64,000 nucleotides of DNA from Rutpela maculata. Taxonomy: Eukaryota > Arthropoda > Insecta > Coleoptera > Cerambycidae. Of this stretch, positions 56,186-64,000 are shown one piece after another (positions within the stretch are counted from its first letter, which is position 1; each line of letters opens with the position of its first letter). The translations under genes and the position numbers were made by a program. The notes under the pieces are model-generated. The model was given only the letters and a program-made list of their open reading frames with translations. It had not been told where the DNA came from and ran no database searches. The stretch is from the NCBI GenBank assembly GCA_936432065.2, contig OW386287.2, forward strand, positions 93,973,688 through 94,037,687, in the 5' to 3' direction.

Positions 56186-56843
56186 ACTAGTGCTTGAAAT
56201 TTTATCGATAAAATTTTTTCGAAAGCTTTGTTGCCTGGTAATATAAAGAGTGCAAATTGACAGTTTATTATCTGATTAAATCCCGACCGCTTCCCGACCA
56301 CTATCCCCCTAATAACAGGAAGGCATACAACGAATAATTGCAAATATCATATGATATTATGTAATTGTTTTCTATTGTTTTAAATATTCGACCTTTAAAT
56401 AACCAGTGCTTAGGTTTTTTTCATTATTTTTTTCTTAACTCTGCAGGTTATTTTAAGGGTATCGGAATTAAAAACCTTTTGAGTTATAAATCACCTCGAC
56501 AAAATGGATCCCAAATGCCTAACATTTGCTTCTTGATTTTTCTGGTATACTGTAGGCTATTTTAGACACAACAAAATTTAAACAGTCCGGAAATTTAAAG
56601 TACTGTCCTTTTAGGGGATGATTATTAAATCACTCCCTAAGAAACACCCTTAACATTTAGATTTTTTTTACTTTATTTTTCTCGGTTTTTGTAGATGATT
56701 TTAAATAAACTAAAATGTGAAAAACATAGAATTTTGCAAATCTGTCAAAGAAGCATCCTCTATCAAACTGGATCTTAACCAGATTTTTCCTATTTGTGTC
56801 ATTTATACAATTTTGTAATAAAAGCCTTCATTATTATTAGGTA
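56186..56843. other. AT-rich intergenic DNA
   Basis: No gene or repeat recognised. Confidence 0.4.
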
Positions 56844-57164
56844 TATCCAGAGTGTCCCAGAACATGTAGGCAATCTTTCGGCAGCGTAAATCTTAGGTAC
56901 AAATAACACCATATGTTTATGTCACTTTTTCGGTAGGATGCAGATATTCATCCCTGAAGAAAAGCGGTTTTTTAATAATAACTTTTGACTACTTGACTTC
57001 CTCGATCACCTGATTTGAATCCTTGAGATTTTTATCTGTGGGAACATCTTAAAAACTTGCTGCGATATTGTGGAGAGTGCAGCAATCTTCAATTCATTGA
57101 GCCCAGGAGTGTATTAGAGTAGAAGGAGCTCATATTGCACCTTGTTAAGGCGTATTATATAGCG

Positions 57165-57335
57165 AATATACTGGTCTCGGCAGCCCCGGCATTGGGAAAG
57201 TCGATGGGTATACATCCATGTGTATGTCTGCGTTTTTCCAAATGTGTAACCACTTTCCGGACACCCTTGGTTTTGGATATGTGGGTTGTCTACTATATGT
57301 GGTGTGTTTATGTTATGTTTATATTATCTGAATTT
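57165..57335 (+). mobile_element. SINE body, 5'-truncated
   Basis: It matches the SINE at 9007-9213 from AGCCCCGGCATTGGGAAAGT onward: GATGGGTATACATCCATGTG, TTTTTCCAAATGTGTAACC, CCGGACACCC and TGTGGTGTGTTTATGTTA. The tRNA-like A- and B-box head is missing. Confidence 0.7.
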
Positions 57336-57717
57336 TTTAGTGAAATCGAAAAACTTCTAATATTTATTCAATTAGCGGTTTCAACAAAAACTTTCTTTTT
57401 TACTTCTTATGCTTTAAGGAATCGCATAAAATCTATTTTAGGGAAAAAATCTTACATGCCTTAAAATTGAAGATGGTGAACTACCTCCGGCCTCCCTGAT
57501 CTGTTATTAAAACAATAAATTTCATTATGCATTTAGATAAGCATTGTAATGAAGCATTCTTTAAATTCTTGCTCCATTACTAAGATTCCGGATTTACACA
57601 CGATACCAATATGCACACGGCATGCAAATCTACCCAGCTCCCGTCTAGAGGCAAGGATTTGCACACGACACTAAACTATACGCAGTTCTACGTCACCAGT
57701 AAGCGAGGATTCTCGGA

Positions 57718-57751
57718 TATAAAAGCCCAGCCCCAAATCAACATAATTCAG
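57718..57751 (+). promoter_or_regulatory. Solo LTR promoter: TATAAAA and TTCAGAG initiator
   Basis: TATAAAA at 57718-57724 with TTCAG at 57747-57751; the A of TCAG lies 32 bp from the TATA start, which is canonical spacing. Confidence 0.7.
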
Positions 57752-58186
57752 AGTGTGAACAACTCTGACAATCTGTCTACAACGTGCTGAGCTGGACATA
57801 TTACAGTTTTGTACATCTCCCGACGCAAACACGATGGAACGAATGCAATCTGACCCTGGAAATCCTGCAGCGTGTTGAGCTGGGACCTCTCGAGTCGTTA
57901 GTCATTCCCCGATGCCGTTTCGCCGCCAAAACCAGAGCGAATGAGCCTGACCTGGAAACCTCCTACAGCGTGTTGAGCTGGGAAACTTCTTGAGTCGACG
58001 ATATTCACCCGACGCCCGATGCCACTCCAGTAGCAACAACAAACGTCGCATCGCAATCTTTACACTCTCTCTCTCTCTCTCTCTCTCTCCCTCAGATAAT
58101 AGAAAATGTTGTGCTAAGAACCGTAAAAGATACGGATTTATAACCTGTACCTGTATGTTATGTAACACTGCCTGTTTGAAGAAGTA

Positions 58187-58192
58187 AATAAA
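58187..58192 (+). terminator. Solo LTR polyadenylation signal AATAAA
   Basis: AATAAA about 440 bp after the LTR start site, followed by a T-rich stretch (TTGTTTATATTTTTATTGGG), consistent with the R/U5 border. Confidence 0.65.
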
Positions 58193-58478
58193 TTGTTTAT
58201 ATTTTTATTGGGCTGTCTTATTAACTAATCTGGACCCTGATTAATCTCCAAACCAGCTACCCGACAACAAACCGTTACAGCATAACCCAAATTTGATCAA
58301 ATTATATCACGCAATAAAAAAGTTATTATTGAAGAACAGCTTTTCCCGACCTATTGTTCAGGGATGAATATCTCAGTAGGGAAGCATCCTATCGAAGTTA
58401 AATGAACATATGGTTTTATTTTTACTTAAAATTTGCGTTCTCGAGAGATTGCCCACGTACTCTGGGACACCCTGTATG

Positions 58479-59089
58479 TGCACATAAGCGGGCATTATTT
58501 TGTTCCTTTACCAATGAAACAGAGAAGTCTCGCAATGTTGCAAGCATTTAAAACATCCTATATAAACTGATAAAAAGACCCTTCAAATATGTTGCTGATA
58601 AATGATAAGTGATAACCATAACAGCAACGTTTTGCATTACAAATCATTTTTCACATCGTATGCTCATCTGGAAAAATGGATTGTAGTTAAATAAATTGGA
58701 ACATTAAATTACGTAATGTTTCGTTAATTAATGTTTATGGATAAACTTGTAATATCTTAACATTATCTGGTAATAACAACAGTGTAAGTAGAACACTATC
58801 CTCTTTTACGGACTTATTGCCGACAATTGCAAAAACCTATTAATAGAAAATTTTAAAAGACTATATCGGTTATATGGTGACAGCCTGTCGTGGGTTCAAA
58901 CTCTAACGGCGGATAGCAATGTCGGTACGACATGGTTCTATTTAAGAATTATATCTTTTATTTCTGCATTTCATAATTATTCAGAAATATTAATTTGGGA
59001 ATTTAACAGAAGACTTCCATACATCTAATATTATTTAATAAGAAAGAAAAATCTTTAGAATTCCCTATGTATACGGGCCCCCCACATCA
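58479..59089. other. AT-rich intergenic DNA
   Basis: No gene or repeat recognised. Confidence 0.4.
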
Positions 59090-59330
59090 AATCAATCAAA
59101 TTATGGGCCCCGGTACCAAATTCACTGGCGGCCCCCCGCACCTAATAATTGATGAGCGTGGGAGGATTTGAAAATTTTTTGGCAAAATCTCTGGCAGCCC
59201 CCCGCGCTTAATAATTGATGAGCGGGGCAGAGGGGAGACATTTGAAAAAAAAATTGTCAAAATCTCTGGCGGGCCCCCGCACTTAATGATTGATGAGCGG
59301 GGGCAGAAATGTAATAAAAAAAAATTGTCC
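59090..59330. repeat. Short tandem array, about 70-bp units
   Basis: Three units containing CTCTGGCGGGCCCCCGCAC-type sequence, TTAATAATTGATGAGCG and an A-run, at about 59127, 59190 and 59262. The array leads directly into the inverted array that follows. Confidence 0.7.
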
Positions 59331-59339
59331 AGGTCTCAT

Positions 59340-60302
59340 AACACACACCCATAAAAAAAAGTGGTCTGTCCGGCGGACTAGACCAGTGTATTCGTATGTA
59401 CTTGGACCCGCTGAAACCGAACCCGCAGTCAGAATTGTCAGATTGGCTCGTTTTTCACCCCCAACACCAAAAAACACCCCCCAAAAAAATGGTCTGTCCG
59501 GCGGACCAGACCAGTGTATTCTTATATATTTGGACCTGCTGAAACCGAATCCGAAGTCAGAATTGTCAGATTGGCTCGTTTTTCACCCCCAATCCCAAAA
59601 AACACCCCCAAAACAAAAACAAAGTGGTCTGTCCGGCGAACTATATCAGTCTATCTTTGTGTATTTTGACCTGCTGAATCCGGATTCGAAGTTGGAATTG
59701 ACAGATTGAAGGGGGCCGCCAGTGAAATACAAGCAAATCTGACAATTCTGACTTCGAATTTGGATTCAGCAGGACAAATTACATAAGGATCCACTGGTAT
59801 AGTCCGCCGGACAGACCAGTTTGTTTTTGTTTTGGGGGTGTTTTTTCGGTTGGGGGTGAGAAACGAGCCAATCTGACAATTCTGACTTCGGATTCGGTTT
59901 CAGCAGGTCCAAATACATAGGAATATACTGGTCTGGTCCGCCGGACAGTTTTTTTTTTTGGGGGTTGTGTCTTTCTGGTTGGGGGGTGAAAAACGAGCTA
60001 ATCTGTCAATTCTAACTTCGAATCTGGATTCAACAGGTCAAAATACATGGGGATACACTGGTATAGTCCGCCGAACAGAACACTTTCTTTTTGTTTCAGC
60101 AGGTCAAAATACATAAGGATACACTGGTCTGGTCCACCGCCGGACAGACCATTTTGTTTTGGGGTGTTTTTTGGGCTTAGGGATGAAAAACGACCCAATC
60201 TGACAATTCTGACTCCGGATTCGGTTTCAACGGGTCCAAATACATACGGATGCACTAGTCTGGTCTGTCGGACAGACCACTTTTTTTTTGTGGGGCTGTG
60301 TA
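59340..60302. repeat. Head-to-head inverted tandem array, about 125-bp units
   Basis: Three forward units (starting near 59361, 59491 and 59624) and about four reverse units (to about 60290) share GGTCTGTCCGGCGGAC, GAATTGTCAGATTGGCTCG and TTTTTCACCCCCAA. They converge on a centre near 59715. The period is near a multiple of three, which keeps a 139-codon frame open (59290-59709); that frame is an artefact of the repeat. Confidence 0.82.
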
Positions 60303-60547
60303 ATTAATGAGCGAGAATTGCGTTTACTAGTCTAACCGGGCCTCGGTACCACGGTACCTACCCCCTTGTGGGGGCCCTGTATGTATATTGTTGATCTTAA
60401 TTCTGATGACGCTAGTATACCAATAATGCTAATCAATATAGAGATCAAATTAGAGATCAATATGAAAAATCTTCCTCCTTACGAGAGAGTTCACTATTAA
60501 TGAGAAAATATAGTAATAGGACTGTTGAAGCATTAAACATCTATAAT

Positions 60548-61727
60548 TTTTTGGTGGCTTGAGATTTTTAACGCCACTTTCGATCGGGGGTAGAGAAATT
60601 CCAATCAAACGGTGCGTGAAGTATCTGGGGGTCAACTTGGACAGGAGACTGACGTTCAACACGCACATAAACGAGACTGTACGTAAGGTCTACTCCATGT
60701 CCAGGAGTCTGTATCCGCTCCTGACGCGGGGTAACGGACTAAACAGGACTAATAAAAAATTATTGTATACGATGGTGATCAGACCGGCCATCACATACGC
60801 GGCGCCGGTGTGGTGCAGCATCCCGGCCACGACAATGCGGAAACTCAGAGTTTTAGAACATAAATTTATGCGCCTCATTTCAGACTCCGGTAGGTACACC
60901 TCCCTCAGAGATCTCTATGCACGTTGCCACGACATAATCCCACTAGCGGACTTCGTCCGGGAAACTTCCCAAAAATTCTACCAATTCAAACTGGGCGAAA
61001 GTCCGCTAACTCGAGACATCACACGAATCAGACAGCATAATGCCATATTTTTCAACCTGAAACACTCATTACCATACCAGGCGTTGCCTATCTTTCGGCA
61101 ACCTCCCTAGCCACATCTTTCCTATACCACAATTTCCTTTCATCACCTTTTATTTTCACCACCTTTTACTTGTACCCCCTCTATTCCCCCATTAGTTGCA
61201 TTTTTATTATTTTCGTCAATTTTTGTTCTTTTGTCCCTTTTTGTTCTTCTTCCAAATTCCCTTTAGACCAATAACTGCTAGTAAATCCCAACTTTTAAAA
61301 TCATAATCTCCCCTCACCCCATCCTTCCAGAGGCAGGTAGACCACTGGATAAATCCGTGACTCTCGAACGGGTTTTTTCACTAAGTTTTTCCCGTATGGA
61401 CAACAAGATTTTCTTCGTAAATTTAGTGCGACAGTGTTAAAAATGCAATTGTTTCTTCGTAGTTCTAGCTATTTCTAAGTATTTTAATATCTTCCCGGAT
61501 TATTGTTCAACGAAATTGTTAGGTTTAAGTTTTTTATATATGTTAAACAGGAGCCCTAACGCCCCAATTTCATCTGTTGTTGCAGCCGAAGCTAAACCCC
61601 TCACCCGATCACCTACCTACCGCGACGTTGCACGCCGTGGTGGGGTGATCGGCTCTAGACTGGACCCAGCTGAGGCGCATTCATGTCTTTAAACATTAAT
61701 AAATATCTTTGATTTGATTTGATTTGT
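60548..61727 (+). mobile_element. 5'-truncated Jockey-like LINE with (TTTGA)n tail
   Basis: It begins within the RT thumb at about 60548, contains the C-terminal coding part (60559-61110), about 600 bp of 3' UTR and a TTTGATTTGATTTGATTTG tail (to 61727). The truncated 5' end and short-repeat tail fit target-primed integration. I could not identify a convincing target duplication. Confidence 0.85.
60559..61110 (+). CDS. Jockey-like LINE reverse transcriptase, C-terminal part
   Basis: 183 codons open from an incidental Met; the natural start lay upstream and is lost. CVKYLGVNLDRRLTFNTHI is the RT thumb start. LYTMVIRPAITYAAPVW follows near residue 70, and VLEHKFMRLISDSGRYTSL near residue 99, the typical Jockey-clade C-terminal order. 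The catalytic FADD region lies upstream and is missing. The region is less AT-rich than its surroundings and has no internal stop, so the insertion is fairly young. No nuclease or RNase H domain is present. Confidence 0.85.
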   Translation: MRFLTPLSIGGREIPIKRCVKYLGVNLDRRLTFNTHINETVRKVYSMSRSLYPLLTRGNGLNRTNKKLLYTMVIRPAITYAAPVWCSIPATTMRKLRVLEHKFMRLISDSGRYTSLRDLYARCHDIIPLADFVRETSQKFYQFKLGESPLTRDITRIRQHNAIFFNLKHSLPYQALPIFRQPP

Positions 61728-61979
61728 TCGATGCCAGAATAGATTGCTTTATTTACTAAGACATGTCGTCAGCGAATTTTTGCATTTCTTAATTTTACTT
61801 CCTAATTAGTCTTAACATCAAAATATAACAAATGTTTTGATGTGTTTTGTCATACTGTGAATCATGCAGTAGATGGGGCTAATGGTACTACTTTATTTTA
61901 TAATTCACTTTTTTATTAATCCTGGTCAAATAATGATATACTATTATATTTTCAAAATGATATTCTTTTTCTTTTGGCT
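61728..61979. other. AT-rich intergenic DNA
   Basis: No gene recognised between two LINE remnants. Confidence 0.4.
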
Positions 61980-62120
61980 TTACAACCCAGGGTGGATCTT
62001 TGCCTCTCTGGCTATTTTCTTCCATTCTGCTTTCTCTTGAGCTTTTTTCCTCCAGCGTCTAGTATTCATGATTCTTAGGTCATCTTCAACATCATCCAAC
62101 TATGTTGGACCTTTTTCATA
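61980..62120 (-). pseudogene. LINE C-terminus fragment, RTE-like
   Basis: Minus strand reads LDDVEDDLRIMNTRRWRKKA then EWKKIAREAKIHPGL and a stop (61980-61982). A D-V-x-x-D-L...W...A...W pattern ending in a stop is typical of the C-terminus of RTE-like and related LINEs. Only about 43 codons remain. Confidence 0.6.
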
Positions 62121-62353
62121 TGTATGCAAAAAGAACCTACTATTCATAAGATCTTTCGAAAATCTAGTAATCTTCTTTATTCCGAAACGACGCGACGTAT
62201 ACTATACCGTCAGTTTTAAGCATATATAAAGGAATAAAAAATGTATATAATTCCGTAAGCGTATTTTCTGGTATTTTGACTTTTTAAATAATAGTCCAAT
62301 AAGTAAAGAATGTGTGTTGGCAATGCAAAAAGAGCATAAGGCAATTTTTATAA

Positions 62354-62354
<1 letters not shown>

Positions 62355-62390
<36 letters not shown>
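62355..62390. repeat. (TA)18 microsatellite
   Basis: Uninterrupted TA dinucleotide run of 36 bp. Confidence 0.95.
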
Positions 62391-62394
<4 letters not shown>

Positions 62395-62588
62395 TAAAGT
62401 GTTCGGAAGTGTAAAAAATATTTGCAGTTTTTTTTTTATTTTCACTATATCGCAGAAACTAAGCGAGATCCGAAAAGAGATCCTATAAGAAACAACAGTA
62501 CAACTTTTTCGTGTCCCTCATAGTTGGAAAAGTTATTCTCGAATGGAAAAAATATTTTGCAATTTTCAAGTTGCATTTCCATCGAATG

Positions 62589-62652
62589 AACACAGACCTT
62601 CATTTACCTTTGGAGCTGATATTTGCTCCAAAGGTAAGTGAAGGTCTGTGTT
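62589..62652. repeat. Hairpin, 27-bp arms
   Basis: AACACAGACCTTCATTTACC (62589 on) pairs with its reverse complement ending at 62652. The arms are 62589-62615 and 62626-62652, with two internal mismatches and a 10-nt loop. Confidence 0.75.
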
Positions 62653-63916
62653 TACTAAAAAGATTCTAAATAAATGAACAAAATTATTGTTTATATTTAA
62701 AGTATTCATTATGCAAATTATTCTGCGACTGAGGGCACGAAATCAGGGCGCGCATACCGGATATTCAAGTCGTTCTGCCAGGTAGTTAGAACCGCCATTT
62801 TGTTCTGCCAATTGGCATTTACACTTGAAATAGTTGCCACAACAACATACTAAAAAATGAAGCTTAACTAAATAATAAAAAGTTCATTGCTCCCACGACA
62901 TGTTGGGGGTGTACCGGCCAATCGTTCTGCCAATATTAGATCGATAATTGTGGGCTATCAGAGGAGTGCTGAAAAAAATTCCAGCCTTAACTCAACAATA
63001 AAAATATGCAGTTTTTTTTACACATTAGGGGCGTTCTGCCACCCCCTTGGAACTGCTATCAGGGCTAATCCTCTCGGATGACACTTAGTTAGGCCCTCCA
63101 CAACATTCTTTCTAAAAATAGGCTTTAACTAAATCATCACTGAAAAATGTCACTGGCTCTTAGACTATAACTTAGTAGCGCAATTTCTATGGTGGGATTA
63201 AGTTATTGTATTACAATTCACCTTTATATCAAACTAGTTTATAAATATACCTATCGTAATAAATAGGTAATTAATATAATAGCGTCAAGAACGTGGGATA
63301 CATTTTTTAAATAACCATTACTCTTTTATCAGATAAAATTCGTTTTATAGTTAAGTTTTGTGTAGAATTTAATCTACTTAATTTATATGATAACATAATA
63401 AAGTCGCCGCACTCCATTGATAATAATTAAATCTGTTTATATTTATGGTAATTGACATACAATAACCTTGCCAGAGTTAATCTAGCCTCTGTTTTCCGTA
63501 TATTTTCTCTACATCCTCCCACCGACTTCCTCTAAACTCATCAAAATGACGAACACGGCCCTGGTGACTAATTCAGTTCCATTGCTCTATGGCCTGTGCT
63601 TTACTGTTCTTATGCCTGCTTATGCATCCAGTTTAGTTGAACGCTGGCTGCAGTTAACAAATACTACACGCTACACGAACATGTGCTCACACTCTCTGGA
63701 TCCATGCGCCTTCTCTGATGTCATCGTCTTTGAACTTAAAACCCTGTTTTTGTACTAAAGCGGTTCTAATTTTTAAAGTGGTGCGGCACATTATTGTTTG
63801 TAGTTTTCGTGTTTTTAGTTAAGCTCTTCGTTCAAGTTGTGTGTTTTTATTGGTGTTAGGTTATGTGTAAATTTTTATTTAGTGTTTGAGTGCTGTAAAA
63901 GTGATCTTAATTGGAG
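62653..63916. other. AT-rich DNA, possible upstream region of a gene
   Basis: No firm gene. GTTCTGCCA occurs four times between 62772 and 63045, each in a different context. A 70-codon frame at 63546-63758 begins in a fair context (AAAATGACG) but shows no motif. The last 150 bp before 63917 are T-rich and could be a 5' UTR. Confidence 0.35.
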
Positions 63917-64000
63917 ATGTCTTGGATTAGAAGGTCCTCTGAACCTGTCAAATTGTCGAAAAATATTATTGGATATGATTTTGAAGAAGATGTAGATGAC
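63917..64000 (+). CDS. Possible gene start cut by the window edge
   Basis: ATG at 63917 (GGAGATGTC, purine at -3) opens 28 codons to the window end: MSWIRRSSEPVKLSKNI, then an acidic run EEDVDD. Composition is protein-like, but the stretch is too short to identify. It may be a host exon or an element's first ORF. Confidence 0.3.
   Translation, partial: MSWIRRSSEPVKLSKNIIGYDFEEDVDD

Larger units (their letters stand above)
57545..58279 (+). mobile_element. Solo LTR, 735 bp
   Basis: It starts TGTAATG and ends CGTTACA (TG...CA with an inverted TGTAA/TTACA tip), flanked by the 4-bp duplication GCAT (57541-57544 and 58280-58283). It has a TATA box, a candidate start, a CT microsatellite (58066-58090) and an AATAAA, the full U3-R-U5 logic. 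No internal retroelement sequence follows, so it is a recombination product. A 4-bp TSD suggests a Gypsy-type element. Short frames inside it are chance. Confidence 0.88.
56844..58478. mobile_element. Inverted-repeat element hosting a SINE and a solo LTR
   Basis: The arms 56844-56992 and 58317-58478 share, in inverted orientation, GAGTGTCCCAGAACATGTAG, AGGATGCAGATATTCATCCC and the AATAATAACTTTT block. The interior is largely later insertions: a SINE fragment (57165-57335) and a solo LTR (57545-58279). Confidence 0.7.

Noticed and set aside
57784..58187. Several 60-90 codon frames on both strands
   Set aside because: They fall inside the solo LTR and include the CT microsatellite as Ser-Leu or Arg-Glu runs.
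59290..59709. 139-codon plus-strand frame
   Set aside because: It crosses the tandem array whose period keeps it open; the peptide simply repeats with the DNA unit.

Overview
The window looks like an AT-rich arthropod, probably insect, nuclear genome. It is dense in nested eukaryotic transposable elements: non-LTR retrotransposons, a tRNA-type SINE, a solo LTR, a hAT MITE, long foldback elements and Helentron/HINE-like repeats. TATA/initiator promoters and GT-AG splice signals are also present. I see no clear single-copy host gene. The order (beetle, hemipteran or other) cannot be fixed from the sequence alone.

The centrepiece is a complete Polinton/Maverick-type element at 11630-27852 (16,223 bp). 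It starts AGTAGG and ends CCTACT, has terminal inverted repeats (581 bp on the right; longer on the left through internal duplication), and is flanked by a perfect 6-bp target-site duplication, CACTGT. It carries one intact large gene, a protein-primed family B DNA polymerase of 1252 aa (14913-18671), with a TATA/initiator promoter and a predicted 100-bp 5'-UTR intron. A second intact gene (24669-25271) encodes a 200-aa protein with an N-terminal C2HC zinc finger, a poly-serine linker and a Cys-His-Asp pattern like the transglutaminase-like fold. Between them lie 5-6 kb of tandemly amplified blocks and diverged polymerase scraps. I find no integrase, packaging ATPase, maturation protease or capsid gene. 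The TIRs carry three 20-bp iterons near each tip and a tRNA-like module with pol III A- and B-box-like sequences.

Left of the Polinton (1-11.6 kb) are two foldback elements, a hexanucleotide microsatellite, a decayed RNase H-bearing LINE on the minus strand (about 7.5-9.4 kb) that was hit by a tRNA-derived SINE and a repeat block, and several copies of a roughly 650-bp family here called Fam1. Fam1 has subterminal inverted repeats ACTTCCAC(G/A)TCCAG and an internal GTCT-type microsatellite, and is probably a HINE-like nonautonomous Helentron. One Fam1 copy is split by a 5'-truncated LINE with a 29-bp target-site duplication.

Right of it (27.9-64 kb) are further LINE remnants (28.4-29.7, 43.5-45.4, 60.5-61.7 and 62.0 kb) and many foldback elements (31.0, 33.3-35.8, 37.2-38.6, 38.8, 41-43.1, 46.9-48.2, 48.2-49.3, 52.4-53.7, 56.8-58.5 and 59.3-60.3 kb). 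There is also a hAT MITE with a perfect 8-bp TSD (50134-50358), a solo LTR with a 4-bp TSD (57545-58279) and a 5S-rRNA-like sequence (about 39.4-39.5 kb). Nesting gives a relative history: the 2.6-kb foldback at 33.3-35.8 kb landed in a Fam1 copy and itself contains another Fam1 copy.
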